Assembly (NCBI RefSeq): GCF_902728265.1 | Contig: NZ_CACVBR010000011.1 | Span: 1-64,000 of the forward strand | Reading direction: 5' to 3' | Length of the DNA: 64,000 nt | Source: Chryseobacterium potabilaquae | GTDB lineage: Bacteria; Bacteroidota; Bacteroidia; Flavobacteriales; Weeksellaceae | Shown: one piece after another, positions 35,617-46,645 of the stretch | How the letters are laid out: every line of letters starts with the position of its first letter | Numbering within the stretch: position 1 is the first letter of the stretch | Notes under the pieces: model-generated | The model's database searches: none | Seen by the model: only the letters and a program-made list of their open reading frames with translations | Told to the model about the DNA's origin: nothing | Translations under genes and position numbers: made by a program

Positions 35617-36459
35617 ATGAAAAATTATACTCAGGCACCTTTGCCTTTTCAGGGACAAAAACGTCGTTTTTTAAAACAATTTAAAGAAGCTTTAAAAGAA
35701 TTTTCCCCTACAGCTACCTATGTAGATTTATTTGGAGGTTCCGGTTTGCTTAGCCACACGGTAAAAAATGTATATCCCAATGCAAATGTGATTTACAATG
35801 ATTTTGATAATTATTCTCAAAGACTTAAAAATATTGATAAAACAAATGCTTTACTATCAGATATTCGAAAAATTTGCATTGACAATACTAATGATATACG
35901 AAAGGAGAAGCTAAGTGAAGAACTGCAAGGGAAAATAATCAATAGAATCAGTGAAGAAAAAGCCTATGTAGACTGGATTACTATTTCCTTATCTCTTCTT
36001 TTTTCTATGAATTATGCCACTAGCTTTGATCAGCTTAAAAAAGAAAGATTCTACAATAAAGTACGGTTAAGTAATTATGAAACTGAAGGTTATCTGAAAG
36101 GAGTAAATCGTGTTAGAAAAGATTATCAGGATTTAGTGAATGAATATAAAAACAAATCTAATGTTGTTTTTTTGGTAGATCCGCCTTATTTATCTACCGA
36201 TACAGCGACGTATAGTCGTTTGGATTATTGGAAGCTAACCGATTACCTGAATGTTTTAAAGTCTTTTCAAGATACTTCATATTTCTATTTTACAAGTAAT
36301 AAAAGTCAGATTATAGAGCTTTGTGAGTGGATGCAGGATAATGGATATTGCAAAAATCCTTTTGATGCAGCCATTACGGTAAAGGCAGGGACTCATGTAA
36401 CGCATAATGCAAGCTATACCGATATTATGATGTATAGAAACAATGCTGAAAAGGTCTAA
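35617..36459 (+). CDS. DNA adenine methylase (D12 class, Dam-like)
   Basis: Residues 9-17 (LPFQGQKRR), 37-46 (DLFGGSGLLS) and 188-191 (DPPY) are the conserved AdoMet-binding and catalytic motifs of D12-class N6-adenine methyltransferases. Length (280) is normal. No restriction partner is nearby, so it is an orphan methylase that could protect phage DNA from host restriction or act in regulation. Confidence 0.85.
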   Translation: MKNYTQAPLPFQGQKRRFLKQFKEALKEFSPTATYVDLFGGSGLLSHTVKNVYPNANVIYNDFDNYSQRLKNIDKTNALLSDIRKICIDNTNDIRKEKLSEELQGKIINRISEEKAYVDWITISLSLLFSMNYATSFDQLKKERFYNKVRLSNYETEGYLKGVNRVRKDYQDLVNEYKNKSNVVFLVDPPYLSTDTATYSRLDYWKLTDYLNVLKSFQDTSYFYFTSNKSQIIELCEWMQDNGYCKNPFDAAITVKAGTHVTHNASYTDIMMYRNNAEKV

Positions 36460-36486
36460 AGTACAATCAAAAATAAATCATCAATT

Positions 36487-36837
36487 GTGAAACAAATATT
36501 ATTTGAAAACTTTGGAGCTTTTATCGGGGCAATTCTAACAGGTATTGTAGGGTTTTTATTTGGAAAAAAGAAGTTGCAAGCTGAGGTTGCCGGAATGTCT
36601 GCAGACAATGAGGGTAAGGAGATTGAAAATGCTGATAAGTTGGTCAAACTCTATAAAGAAGCGCTCGACGATTTGGGTAATCGATATGAAATAAAATTTA
36701 AGGAATTGGCGTCTATGTATGATAGTAAAATAAAATTCCTTGAAGATGAGATCAATTTGCATAAAATTATTATAGCCCAATTAAAAGAAGAAAATATTGC
36801 ATTGAAACAAAATAAAAATAGTAGTATTACATACTAA
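36487..36837 (+). CDS. Holin-like protein with one membrane span and coiled coil
   Basis: Start is GTG at 36487. One membrane segment (residues 8-27) is followed by a long charged coiled coil to the C terminus (116 residues). It lies directly before the amidase gene, the usual place for a holin or spanin-type lysis protein. The role is inferred from context. Confidence 0.55.
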   Translation: MKQILFENFGAFIGAILTGIVGFLFGKKKLQAEVAGMSADNEGKEIENADKLVKLYKEALDDLGNRYEIKFKELASMYDSKIKFLEDEINLHKIIIAQLKEENIALKQNKNSSITY

Positions 36838-36857
36838 AAAAACTAAACACCTAAAAG

Positions 36858-37397
36858 ATGATATTTATTTCAGCAGGACATCACAAAAATGATCCCGGAG
36901 CAGTTGCAAATGGTTATATTGAAAGAGACTTGACAAAAGAGGCACGAAATATAATTGTTCAAAATTTAGATTTAAAAAATGTAATTCAGGATAAGGATTT
37001 TGAAACAAACTCTCAGTATCAAAGAAGGATTAAGCCAGGAAGTGGGTCAGTTGTTTTTGATATTCATTTCAATTCGGGAAGTCCGACAGCTACAGGTACT
37101 GAATGTTATGTAAATCAAAAAGATTTTCTAAATAAAAACTCTTTATCCTATAAAATGGCTGATGAAATTTGTAAGATTACCCCAAAAATATTAGGTATAC
37201 GAAATCGAGGAGTAAAGTCTGATAATCAAAGTCAGCACTCAAGAATTGGTATCCTTAATCTTGGATCTGGAGTTTCTGTTCTATGGGAAATCTGTTTTAT
37301 TTCTTCAGTACTTGATATGCAAAAGTATGTTGAAAAGAAGAAAGAAGTTTTAAGAGAAATATCTAATGTTTTGGAAAAATATGATGCTCTACAATAG
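36858..37397 (+). CDS. N-acetylmuramoyl-L-alanine amidase (endolysin)
   Basis: The 179-residue protein is an Amidase_3-type zinc amidase: AGHH (His8), YIERDL (Glu22), FDIHFNS (His70) and the catalytic glutamate in VLWEICF (Glu144). It should cleave the amide between MurNAc and the stem peptide during lysis. It lacks a signal peptide and thus probably needs the holin-like neighbour. It ends the rightward late operon. Confidence 0.88.
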   Translation: MIFISAGHHKNDPGAVANGYIERDLTKEARNIIVQNLDLKNVIQDKDFETNSQYQRRIKPGSGSVVFDIHFNSGSPTATGTECYVNQKDFLNKNSLSYKMADEICKITPKILGIRNRGVKSDNQSQHSRIGILNLGSGVSVLWEICFISSVLDMQKYVEKKKEVLREISNVLEKYDALQ

Positions 37398-37567
37398 CAG
37401 TTATTTTTATTATTTCAATGATAGTTTGATAATAGTTGCTTTTAGGGTAAACTGAAATATACAATATTTATTGATCTTTATTTGAATAAGTTTTGATTTA
37501 ATCTGAAAATTGGTAAATTCAATATCGATTAAGTTCTATCCTATAAAAAATATGGAAATCTGATATA

Positions 37568-37597
37568 AAAAGAGCAGATTTTCTGCTCTTTTTGTTT
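37568..37597 (+). terminator. Terminator of the late operon
   Basis: An 11-bp stem (37568-37578 with 37582-37592) with a TTT loop is followed by T-rich sequence. It lies between the amidase gene and the convergent immunity gene and could act in both directions. Confidence 0.7.
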
Positions 37598-37660
37598 TTT
37601 GAAAATTATATGTAAATGAATTTTAAAAACCTCCTGACATTCAAATATTATAAAGATTAT

Positions 37661-38254
37661 TTAAATTTGTTCTAATAAGTGGTTAGCAAGATACTTTATA
37701 ACTGACTTATTTTTAATTTGATTATCATCAAATTCATTTACAATTTCAACATTTTTAATCAATCCATAACTTAAGTCATCACCTAAAATATTTTCTAATA
37801 CTATATCCACAATTGTATATTTATCATCATCTTTAAGAGTATTTATATTTTCTGTTTTAATAATTATACCAAATGTGGTATCATCAAACCTCTCCAAAAC
37901 ATACTCCCAATTTTCAACATTAATTTCTTTATCAAATCCAATATGCTTTTTAAGAGATAAGCGATAATCCCATTTTTTTGCTGGTTTATAATAGCTATAC
38001 TCCCATTCTTTAAGATTAGGCGCACAATCTATAATATTTTTAGCAATCGATAATAAGTCGTTATTTCCTCCCGCAGAAATTATTAACATGTTTGATTTGT
38101 TTATTCCTTCTCTAATTTCCCAATTCAAATCAGCTAGAGATAATATTTTATTATTAAGTTCATTAATTAAAGTGTCTGTAATTTTATCTGGTACTAGCTC
38201 TGATTGATTAAATTCAAACCAATTCCAAAATTCTGATATTCTATATGTGTTCAT
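37661..38254 (-). CDS. Candidate immunity protein for the RHS toxin
   Basis: A 197-residue acidic protein without signal peptide (start MNTYRISEF; an alternative ATG lies at 38263). Its start overlaps the toxin stop by 14 nt, and it is the last gene of the operon, exactly where an immunity gene is expected. It opens with [13 protein letters not shown] do not recognise the family. Binding to the GIY-YIG-like tip is inferred from position. Confidence 0.6.
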   Translation of the reverse strand: MNTYRISEFWNWFEFNQSELVPDKITDTLINELNNKILSLADLNWEIREGINKSNMLIISAGGNNDLLSIAKNIIDCAPNLKEWEYSYYKPAKKWDYRLSLKKHIGFDKEINVENWEYVLERFDDTTFGIIIKTENINTLKDDDKYTIVDIVLENILGDDLSYGLIKNVEIVNEFDDNQIKNKSVIKYLANHLLEQI

Positions 38255-41200
38255 TGTTCCCATATCTTTTTTCTAATTCCTTCATTCGCTCAGGTCTGAC
38301 TTCATTTCTTTTATTATCTAATTTTTCAAGCCCCCCCTCTTTGTCTATTGCCTTTTGTTCTTTATAGGCACCTTCTCCAGAATTCTTTGGATTGTATTTA
38401 TCTATTATCTCTGTTTTTCCCCCTCTGTTTCTACCGTCATTTGCTCCTTTACCTCTTTCCATTGGACTACGTTGTTTAGTTCTTCCAATATACGGTTTGC
38501 CACTTTCTGTCTGATCTCCAGGGACTCTATAAATTTTTCCAGTTTCATTAGTATTTTCAACAACACTTTCTGGTTTTATATTTTCTACGGCTTTATCCAT
38601 AGTTTTGGGAGCCTTAGACTCACTGGCACTGTCAAATACTGAATCAAACCAATTAGCAATTTTTTCCCAAAATCCTGGGGGAGAAGGAGGTGTCGCTCTA
38701 GAAACAGTTATTGTTATAGGCTCAATTGGAACCTCTCTAATCATTGCTTCTGCTACTGGTGTAACAGGAATATTAGAGTTAGACATCATCAAGAACTCAA
38801 AAGGTACTAATTCCAATCCTTCAAATTCCCGGCCCAGTCCTAGTTTATTCTCCTGAAAAGCATACGTAGAATTATAGGGAAATTTCTCACTTAATGGATC
38901 AGTTGTGGCAAATCTCCCAATATCCGGCATATGGTTTCTCCATTTGAACGAGTAAAAACCTGTCTCTTGCAACTCTTGCCCTTGATATTTATACTGATAG
39001 GCAGGATTACCACTCAGTATATTATATCCTTGATGCTTCAATCCAAACGGATAATAATTATTTTCTTCAAGAACTTCTACTCCTGATCCATTATTAAAAT
39101 AGCTCAAACGCACATTTCCCAAATGGTCTGTATAGTTGTAAATATACTTATTTTTTACAAAATCAAAGTATCCTTCAGAGGTAGGTACAAACTTTAATGA
39201 GGAAGATGAAGCCAATATATTGGAAGTACCACTATTATCATATTGAAAACCATCTAGATATTGTGTTTCTTTTGTAGTACCACCAAGAATATAATTTTTT
39301 ACAACCTTTACTCCATCTGCTCGATATACATAACGGGTAATAGCCGCATTTGAATTTCCTGAATTCGCTTTAATTTCTGATGGGAGATTCAAAAAGTTAT
39401 AGTTGATACTATTGATTCCTTTATCAGGATGACTGATCATATTACCATTATTATCATAACCTATAACATTTCCTCCTCCAGGATAGCCATCTGTGTTTTG
39501 AGAAGCATCTGTTACTTTGGTTAATTTATTTCCTAAGTAGGTATAGCTAAGGTTATCAATCTGCATTGCCAGCCCATTCGTGTTCTTAGCATTTCGATAT
39601 AAATGGGTAATATTCCCATTCACATCATATTCCATAGATTCCCCAAAATGATCTGCCTGAGGAAGGGTACCCAAAGGTTCAGCATAATGACCATACAAGA
39701 GCCTGTTCAATGCATCATAATGATAGGCATATCTTTTTAAGATTCCATCATTGGAAGTCTTCCAGTCAATTTCTGCAATATTTCCATTGTATTTTGCAGG
39801 AGCAAGAGTAGTAAGTACAGGGTTGTTATATTTAATCTCATATCCAAATAATTTCCCATTCAAATTGGAAGGATCATTGATCTTAGTCATCCATCCTCTG
39901 ATATTGTATTTGTAATCTATAGTTTGAATTGGAGTGGTCGGACTTACTCCTCCTACTTTCTTAGTTTGTAATTGAGAAAGTTCATTATAGGTATTCTGAG
40001 CTAAGATTTCCTCAGGATTACCATCTACTTTATGGGTATGTTTTAATAATCTATTTTGAGAATCATAAGTAAACATCTCGGTGATGACTTTTTCAGTATC
40101 CGTATTCAATCTCTTATGTTTGGTAACTGTATTTTGAACTATTCCTGTAAAATCCAATTTGGATTCTGTTCTTGTGTACCCTCCCAAATAATTGATGGAA
40201 TGATTTCCTATCACTCTTCCTTTAGTATCATAATAGGTATAGTTCTTTGTCCAGTTGTCATTCTCAATATTCTTTACCAAGCTCATTACAGCAAAGCTCT
40301 TGGTACTCTTTCCTCCACTTGTGGATGGATTATCTGTTAGGATAACTTCTCCCTGAATGCTTGTAGGAAAAGTTGGGTTAAAACTATAGAGAGGATAAGT
40401 ATCATAATAGTTCACTGATAATACGGTTTCAAGATAAGGAAAGTGGTTATTGGTATATTGAATCGACATTCCATTCTTGGTAAATCCTTGAGGATTTCGG
40501 TTTTCAACAATCACATTGTTGGCAATCATATTCTGCATGTCTGATCGATGAGTCCCTCCTACGATTCCAGTGATGATCACTCTTCCAAATAAATCATATT
40601 TATTGAAAAGCCATTTATTTTGTGCTCTCATGAGTTCATCCTGAGTAAAGACAAGGCGGTCTGCTTTATCATACACCATATGTTCCCAACCTTTACCGGG
40701 AAGTTTCTTCTCCACCAATCTACTTCTTCCATCATAACGGTATTCATAAGCCAAAGCTTGTTGGTCTGCCAAGTCCCAGGTCTTCTTTTTTGAAAGAAGT
40801 GGTGGAATTACCCAGGCTAATTGATTGTATTCATTATAAACATAATAGGTATCTGCATTTTCAGTAGTACTTAATACTTTTCTTACCAAAAGCAATTGCC
40901 CTATACCATTTTTAAATTCAATGGTTTTATTCCCATCTTCATCAGTAACCGTATTCTTGTAAAGTTGGTTAGCTCCATAAGTTCCTTTATATTCAATGGA
41001 GGATTTTGTAGCATTATTCTCCCAAATAGTTGTGGTGGTATATTTAATAACTTCATCTGCTATATTAGCACTATAATCAAACTTTACAGGCTTATTGGTC
41101 CAATCGTTTCCTACCTGAATTTGTTGTTGTAATCTATCTAATGGAGAGTTTTCCAATACTTTTTCTGAATAGATCTTTTCAGCTCCATAAATAGAAGAAG

Positions 41201-41534
41201 CATTTCCCAAGGGATTGGAAACTATTGCTCCGTTTCCGGTTGATGACTGAGGAACCGGTAAATAATCTTTGGCTTGTCTTCCAAATGCATCATATTCAAT
41301 ATGGGTGACTACATCTTTTCCTGATGGAGAAGCTTTAACATTAACTACCTGTTTAGGTCTTCCTAATCCATCGAAATACTGAACCGTTTCTGAGGTTTTA
41401 GGATTGGGTTGTGTCGGATCTGAAAGATACGTTTTTGAAGATACATAGTTTTCAGTAGGACTTAACTGAGCATGGAATAATCCTGCTACAAAAAAAGTAC
41501 TGACCGATATAATTGTTTTAAATTTCCTGTTCAT
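38241..41534 (-). CDS. RHS-core protein with C-terminal GIY-YIG-like toxin domain
   Basis: The 1097-residue protein has a Sec signal ending FHAQ, many YD repeats, and the RHS core near 800-910 ([32 protein letters not shown]). After the core the sequence becomes unlike RHS: a Pro-rich part, then residues 999-1097 with GKIYRV (Tyr1002), PYIGR (1014-1018), Glu1059 and Asn1074, the spacing expected for a GIY-YIG nuclease. In TcC-like proteins the core cleaves off the tip and holds it inside a shell. This is an inferred nuclease effector against rival cells. Confidence 0.75.
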   Translation of the reverse strand: MNRKFKTIISVSTFFVAGLFHAQLSPTENYVSSKTYLSDPTQPNPKTSETVQYFDGLGRPKQVVNVKASPSGKDVVTHIEYDAFGRQAKDYLPVPQSSTGNGAIVSNPLGNASSIYGAEKIYSEKVLENSPLDRLQQQIQVGNDWTNKPVKFDYSANIADEVIKYTTTTIWENNATKSSIEYKGTYGANQLYKNTVTDEDGNKTIEFKNGIGQLLLVRKVLSTTENADTYYVYNEYNQLAWVIPPLLSKKKTWDLADQQALAYEYRYDGRSRLVEKKLPGKGWEHMVYDKADRLVFTQDELMRAQNKWLFNKYDLFGRVIITGIVGGTHRSDMQNMIANNVIVENRNPQGFTKNGMSIQYTNNHFPYLETVLSVNYYDTYPLYSFNPTFPTSIQGEVILTDNPSTSGGKSTKSFAVMSLVKNIENDNWTKNYTYYDTKGRVIGNHSINYLGGYTRTESKLDFTGIVQNTVTKHKRLNTDTEKVITEMFTYDSQNRLLKHTHKVDGNPEEILAQNTYNELSQLQTKKVGGVSPTTPIQTIDYKYNIRGWMTKINDPSNLNGKLFGYEIKYNNPVLTTLAPAKYNGNIAEIDWKTSNDGILKRYAYHYDALNRLLYGHYAEPLGTLPQADHFGESMEYDVNGNITHLYRNAKNTNGLAMQIDNLSYTYLGNKLTKVTDASQNTDGYPGGGNVIGYDNNGNMISHPDKGINSINYNFLNLPSEIKANSGNSNAAITRYVYRADGVKVVKNYILGGTTKETQYLDGFQYDNSGTSNILASSSSLKFVPTSEGYFDFVKNKYIYNYTDHLGNVRLSYFNNGSGVEVLEENNYYPFGLKHQGYNILSGNPAYQYKYQGQELQETGFYSFKWRNHMPDIGRFATTDPLSEKFPYNSTYAFQENKLGLGREFEGLELVPFEFLMMSNSNIPVTPVAEAMIREVPIEPITITVSRATPPSPPGFWEKIANWFDSVFDSASESKAPKTMDKAVENIKPESVVENTNETGKIYRVPGDQTESGKPYIGRTKQRSPMERGKGANDGRNRGGKTEIIDKYNPKNSGEGAYKEQKAIDKEGGLEKLDNKRNEVRPERMKELEKRYGNNEHI

Positions 41535-41536
41535 TA

Positions 41537-44500
41537 TTAGTTCTTGTAATTGTATTTATATTCTTTCAACACTTTGCCATTCACATCAACTACTTTTTCA
41601 AGTCTATTAGCCGAATCATAGATATAGTTTTCTCTGACTCCTGATGTTGGGGTAATACTTGTCACTCCGATTTGAGGATTGTAAGTATAGGTTGTAATCT
41701 GTGTAGTCATCAAAGCCGGTAAGTTTCTAAAGGCATCCAATGCAGTAATTAGAGCATTTTTCGAAGTTTCTGTACCCTGTACAGCATCGGTATCTGAAGC
41801 AGAAGCAATTCCGGTAATTAATCCCGATACCTGATTATACATGGCTCCTTCTATCTTAGCAATAGGCTGAGTTTGATCATATCCCCAGATAAGAGATACA
41901 GGAATTCCATCTTTTGTGGTATACTGTTGAAGATTTCCTTTTGAATCATATAAATCATAGGTTACTTCGGTTGAAGATCCATTCAAAAGATCATAAGTCA
42001 GTGTGGCACTTGGATAAATATTTGCAGCATGATCATATTTTGTTTCTGATTTTGATATGGCCTTAGTTGTTCCGTTTACTGTTTGTGTAATAGCTGTCTC
42101 CAAGGGAGTATCTACTATATTGGCATTGATCAGCTTTTGGTTTGCTTTTTCATGAGCGTACTTATAGGTTGTTTCTGTTATCCTTCCGTCAGCCTGGATG
42201 TTTTTAAGTTTTGATACATTCAGTCCATTAGCCGATTGGTAGGAATAATCTGTTGTAGATGAAATCAGATTATTATTGAGTATCTCACTTATCACTGTTT
42301 TAGAAGGAGAAAATGAACCTCCATATAGCTTAAAGAAATATCTCGAAAACACCCTGTCTGTCACATAGGTCACAAAATTATTCGGAATGACTTCAGAAAT
42401 ATCAACAAAGTCAGTAGTGGACGATTTAATCTTCACAAAATTCTGATCATACATTTCCTGCTTATACAACTTTCCTCTTTTGTAGTTGTTGGAACGATAA
42501 GGCAAGTTGATATTTCCCATATTGGGCGGAGAATAAGAGATTGGACTTGTCACTCCTGTATTATTATACACTTCTTTAAAATTCGGATCATCAGGATACA
42601 TTTTGTAATCTGTAAAATAAGATTTGGTATATCCCTTATTATTTTCTATTTCCGTGACTTCTGAATACAGAACGGGAGAGGAATTCATGGACGTTTCAAT
42701 TATATTACTGGAATACACCTGAAGAGTCTCTTTGGTTTTAGGTCCTGCCTGTGTTTTCAGATAATCCAGATTTCTATAATAATTTGATAATATCCCGCTG
42801 GATTTTGTGTTTACTGCATTGGGAGCATAATTGCTGATATATTTATACTCCTTTAATCCTACTTGTGTTCCATCATTGGAATAATTGATAATCTTTTGGA
42901 TACGTCCACCTCCTACAGAACCTACGGATGGTACCAATACCTTTTTAAATTGCGAGGCAGAGTTTCTGTCAATCTTTTCACTGTACTGATGCGGCTCATA
43001 GATAAACTCACTTTTCCCCTTCGTAGGATACGTAATAGTTTTTATCAAACCTACTGAGCATAAAGCAGGATTTGAATCTCTGGTATTATCGGTAATCGTA
43101 TAGTCCCCTGTATTTTTATCCAAGGTGAAATTGGGAACAAGTTTTGACATAGGCTTATTATTCCAATAGCCCCAATAATCGATAAGTCCCGTACTATCAT
43201 CCGGAAGCTCCTCTTTATTATAATAATCGAAATTGTACTGCTGAAAATATTCCAATGATAATTTGTCTTTTCTGAACATTTTCACAGTCTCTAAAAAGAA
43301 ATAATCTTGATTTCTGTAATAATTAAGATTCACAGTCTTAATAAGACGCCCTCCGGTAATATTATAAAAATTAATATTTTTAAGTTTTAATGAAGGAATA
43401 GCTGATATTAAATACTTTTCATATCTCTCATAATCAAAGGAAACAATTGTTTTTCCATTAAAGAGAACTGTATTGGGAAAGCTTTTTTTAGTAGCGGAAT
43501 AAGACCGTTGATGATTCTCCACTGAATTGTTTGAATTTCCCCAACGTACAGTCCCATCAAACAATAAATTTCCTGCACTATAACTTTCATTCGTTACACT
43601 AAATTCTTGCTTGAAAATAATATTACGATCAAACATAAGCTGAAACGGTTCCTGTAATGTAAGAATGTCATCATTATTGACACAAAAATTTCTATCCCCG
43701 GAATTAGCATTTACCGTACGGTATTTTATTTCTAATATATCAGAATTAGGATATTCTATTTTATAAAGATTCCATGCTGTAATGGTAAATCTGTTTTCAG
43801 CCTCTGCCGGATTCAGGTTATAGGATATTTCCAGGTTTTCGTAATTCCCTCCGAAATAATATTGAATCCCTTTTTCATCCGTTATTTTTATGGTAGTTGT
43901 TTGGGTAAGGCATTTAGCCCCATTTTGTAATTTAGGATGGAGTGGTTGCTTACTGGAGAGTCCTGAAATATCAATTTTCAGATTTTTATTATCAGAGATA
44001 ATAATGGGTTTCATATCATTTCCGATAAAGAAATATCCATTATTTCCCATGAAATTAAAACTAAATTTATCAGGTTCCAATTCAAAACTATGGTTTCCAC
44101 ACTTGATTCCTTTACCTCCGTATCCGGCAGGAAGAGAGGGATAATTTGAGTTGTAGATGTCAATATTGTTTTTATTGCATGTTTTGACTCCTTCCAAATA
44201 TCCGTACAATCGATCGGAAAACTTAGGGAAATCAGAAAAAAGGTCATCAGCAACGCCTCTTACCTCCCTGCTTATCGTTCCTCCTATATCCAGTGACCAA
44301 TCCAGCCCTACATAATTGGATTTTTTCGCAGGAACAAATCCTGTCCCATAATAATTCAGACTTATATCATACCCATTTCCATTATAAAGATCATCGTAAC
44401 GAAATAAATTAATATTATAAGAGGTACTTCCTGAATTGAGGCTGACAGGAATATTCCCAAATTTTTCAATATTGTAGGTTTGAGGAGATTTAATGGTAGG

Positions 44501-44581
44501 TATTATTTGTGCATAATAAGATGATATGGATAAAGTAGTAATAGCTATTATTCCTCTGCATTTATTCTTGAATATGTTCAT
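41537..44581 (-). CDS. Large YD-repeat protein, TcB-like
   Basis: At 1014 residues, with a Sec signal near residue 24, it has a beta-rich N-terminal half ([20 protein letters not shown]) and YD-type repeats in the C-terminal half (EYKYNYKN at the end). No RHS core or toxin tip is present. The RHS-core gene starts 2 nt after its stop. Together the two recall the split TcB/TcC shells of Tc toxins, though this is by analogy only. Confidence 0.65.
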   Translation of the reverse strand: MNIFKNKCRGIIAITTLSISSYYAQIIPTIKSPQTYNIEKFGNIPVSLNSGSTSYNINLFRYDDLYNGNGYDISLNYYGTGFVPAKKSNYVGLDWSLDIGGTISREVRGVADDLFSDFPKFSDRLYGYLEGVKTCNKNNIDIYNSNYPSLPAGYGGKGIKCGNHSFELEPDKFSFNFMGNNGYFFIGNDMKPIIISDNKNLKIDISGLSSKQPLHPKLQNGAKCLTQTTTIKITDEKGIQYYFGGNYENLEISYNLNPAEAENRFTITAWNLYKIEYPNSDILEIKYRTVNANSGDRNFCVNNDDILTLQEPFQLMFDRNIIFKQEFSVTNESYSAGNLLFDGTVRWGNSNNSVENHQRSYSATKKSFPNTVLFNGKTIVSFDYERYEKYLISAIPSLKLKNINFYNITGGRLIKTVNLNYYRNQDYFFLETVKMFRKDKLSLEYFQQYNFDYYNKEELPDDSTGLIDYWGYWNNKPMSKLVPNFTLDKNTGDYTITDNTRDSNPALCSVGLIKTITYPTKGKSEFIYEPHQYSEKIDRNSASQFKKVLVPSVGSVGGGRIQKIINYSNDGTQVGLKEYKYISNYAPNAVNTKSSGILSNYYRNLDYLKTQAGPKTKETLQVYSSNIIETSMNSSPVLYSEVTEIENNKGYTKSYFTDYKMYPDDPNFKEVYNNTGVTSPISYSPPNMGNINLPYRSNNYKRGKLYKQEMYDQNFVKIKSSTTDFVDISEVIPNNFVTYVTDRVFSRYFFKLYGGSFSPSKTVISEILNNNLISSTTDYSYQSANGLNVSKLKNIQADGRITETTYKYAHEKANQKLINANIVDTPLETAITQTVNGTTKAISKSETKYDHAANIYPSATLTYDLLNGSSTEVTYDLYDSKGNLQQYTTKDGIPVSLIWGYDQTQPIAKIEGAMYNQVSGLITGIASASDTDAVQGTETSKNALITALDAFRNLPALMTTQITTYTYNPQIGVTSITPTSGVRENYIYDSANRLEKVVDVNGKVLKEYKYNYKN

Positions 44582-44589
44582 ACTTATAT

Positions 44590-46134
44590 TTATTTCTTAA
44601 TCAATTTTGCGTTTGCTGTTTTATGGGTATCGGTTTTAATGGTAATCAAATACGCCCCCTGACTCAGTGGTTGTGTGTTGATCTTAGTCACCTGATTCTT
44701 GGTCTTTAGACTTTGTAATTGTCTTCCGCTCATATCATATAAGATGATGTCTGCTTCTTTGAAATCAAAACCTATCTCTACGTAAGCATAGTCTGATACA
44801 GGATTCGGATAAATCTTAATATCCTGCTTTTCTATTAATTGATCAATTTGTTTATCTCCTAACTTGATAATTTTCCAGTTTTCCTTTCCTAATTCCTCAC
44901 CACTTGTTCCTGCTAATACAATAGAACCATCTTTGTTAAGTGTAATATCAGAGAGTTTTTCCTCCTTTTTCTTTGAATCTCCCTTTACATATTTTCTCCA
45001 TTGTTCATTACCATTTGGGTCAAGGTATAGCATCCAAAATGTACCATCATTAGCTTCAATTTTACCCTCTGCCTGAGTATAACCTCCTAATAATATTCCT
45101 TTTGAAGATTTATCATCTGATGCATGAAATACACTCATCCCTCTTAGCACATCTCTGTTTTTAAAATTGTAAGATTTTTGCCAGATTTCATCGCCTCTTT
45201 CATCCAGTGAGATCAGCCACACATCTGTTCCTTCTTCAAGCCCTACACTTTTATTGCCTGACTTTTCAGATCGAGACTCACCACCAATGAGATAGCCTGA
45301 TGAAGTTAAAGCCAATGTTCTAAGATGGTCATCATCTCTGCCTCCAAAATTCTTTTCCCATTCTACTTTATTTTCTTTATTCAATTTGACAATCCAATAA
45401 TCTCCTTCGCCATAATTATCGGTTTTCTTTGATCCACTGGCTTTACTTCTAGAATATATTCCTAATAAAGCTCCACCATCACGTGTTGGAATCATCTTTT
45501 CAACTTCATCAATTCCGTTACCCCCTAAAATAAGTTGGGATAATTCTTTCCCGTTTTTATCCAATCTTACAATAAGAACATCTTTTGATCCATATCCTTT
45601 ATCAGAGTTTTGGATATTCCCTGCCACAAAAAATCCTAAATCGGTAGTTTGAATAACAGCTCTCGCTTCTTCCTCAGCAGCTGAACCTACTGTTTTTTGC
45701 CAAAGTTCATCTCCAAATTCATTAATTCTAATGAGCCATATGTCGGAACCTCCTTTGGATTCTTCTTTTTTATCCAGCCCTTTGCTTGAGTAAGAAGTGC
45801 CGGCAAGAAGAAATCCTCCATCTTGAGTAGCAACAGTTGCTGATAAAAAATCATGATTATCCCCTGAGAAATATTTCTCCCAGATTTGTTCTCCTTGCTG
45901 ATTGAACTTGATCAAATGAAAATTGTAGCCCTTGTTTTGTTTGTTGCCTACATTTTGAAGCTCTTGGGCCTGGATAGAACTTCCTGTAATTAAGTATTGC
46001 CTATCAAGAGTTGTAGTGATCTGACTTAAAAAATCCTGGGTTGAGGATTGAATATCTCTTTGCCAGACGACTTCCTGTGAAAAAAACACAGGAATAGCGC
46101 ATAGGTACAGCGCACCGAAGTAAAGTTTTTTCAT
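44590..46134 (-). CDS. T9SS-sorted beta-propeller protein
   Basis: This 514-residue protein has a signal peptide and about seven propeller-like repeats (for example GGSDIWLIRINEFGDELWQK). The last 75 residues are a type A T9SS sorting domain: IKIYPNPVSDYAYVEI, ILYDMSGRQLQSL and a Lys-rich end. It is thus exported across the outer membrane by the host type IX system. As the first gene of the toxin operon it may anchor or help export the YD and RHS proteins. Confidence 0.8.
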   Translation of the reverse strand: MKKLYFGALYLCAIPVFFSQEVVWQRDIQSSTQDFLSQITTTLDRQYLITGSSIQAQELQNVGNKQNKGYNFHLIKFNQQGEQIWEKYFSGDNHDFLSATVATQDGGFLLAGTSYSSKGLDKKEESKGGSDIWLIRINEFGDELWQKTVGSAAEEEARAVIQTTDLGFFVAGNIQNSDKGYGSKDVLIVRLDKNGKELSQLILGGNGIDEVEKMIPTRDGGALLGIYSRSKASGSKKTDNYGEGDYWIVKLNKENKVEWEKNFGGRDDDHLRTLALTSSGYLIGGESRSEKSGNKSVGLEEGTDVWLISLDERGDEIWQKSYNFKNRDVLRGMSVFHASDDKSSKGILLGGYTQAEGKIEANDGTFWMLYLDPNGNEQWRKYVKGDSKKKEEKLSDITLNKDGSIVLAGTSGEELGKENWKIIKLGDKQIDQLIEKQDIKIYPNPVSDYAYVEIGFDFKEADIILYDMSGRQLQSLKTKNQVTKINTQPLSQGAYLITIKTDTHKTANAKLIKK

Positions 46135-46413
46135 TGTTTTATTTTTTTAGTTTGGAACTTAAACGTTCATTTTATTTCTCAAAACAGGGAAAACCCATAT
46201 TTTATATTGATTATTTAGAGAGGTTATCCATTCCCGTTTTATGGGTGTAATCTTGAATTTTGCCCATGAATAAAGGCTTCTATAATAATTTTGATTTCAT
46301 TTTATAAGTAATTGTATGTGTATTATTTAAGTTTACAAAAGTAACATCTTTAGGTTGTTGTTAAAAATTCCTGCACATGAGATTTATTAGGCCCGTCTAT
46401 CTTATGATCTTTG

Positions 46414-46448
46414 CAAAGATATTTCTTACAAACGTCAAAACTTGACGT
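46414..46448 (-). promoter_or_regulatory. Palindrome plus -7 element upstream of the RHS operon
   Basis: Read leftward, ACGTC-N7-GACGT (46432-46448) precedes TATCTTTG (46414-46421) by 10 nt, the same layout as at 3179-3213. The -7 element lies in a 14-bp palindrome ATCTTTGCAAAGAT (46407-46420). A second TAnnTTTG (TACTTTTG, 46336-46343) is nearer the gene. Which one is used cannot be told from sequence. Confidence 0.5.
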
Positions 46449-46538
46449 ATTATATTAATGTGTTAAAAAACTTTTTTATAGGGAATATCTCAATTTTTAT
46501 AATTAGCTTTAAAGAGAGGTGCTTCTATAATTATTATT

Positions 46539-46573
46539 ATAATTCACAGGAGATGTGTACTCCTGTGAATTAT
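46539..46573. repeat. 14-bp perfect hairpin between the RHS operon and integrase
   Basis: Positions 46539-46552 and 46560-46573 are exact reverse complements around a 7-nt loop. It lies just beyond the stop of the leftward integrase gene, so it may end that transcript before it runs into the RHS promoter. The gene-free stretch 46135-46645 otherwise holds the promoter module and no convincing gene. Confidence 0.5.
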
Positions 46574-46645
46574 GAAGAGGGTGTTTTGAAAATTAGGAAG
46601 TTAACTGGATGTATTCCTTTAGAAGATTATCAGTGGCGAGAATGT

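Noticed and set aside
43890-44144. 84-codon forward frame inside the large YD gene
   Set aside because: It is a shadow on the opposite strand of a long coding sequence with clear repeats.
37661-46134. RHS operon as part of a type VI secretion locus
   Set aside because: No T6SS components are present; the proteins have Sec signals and the first has a T9SS tail.
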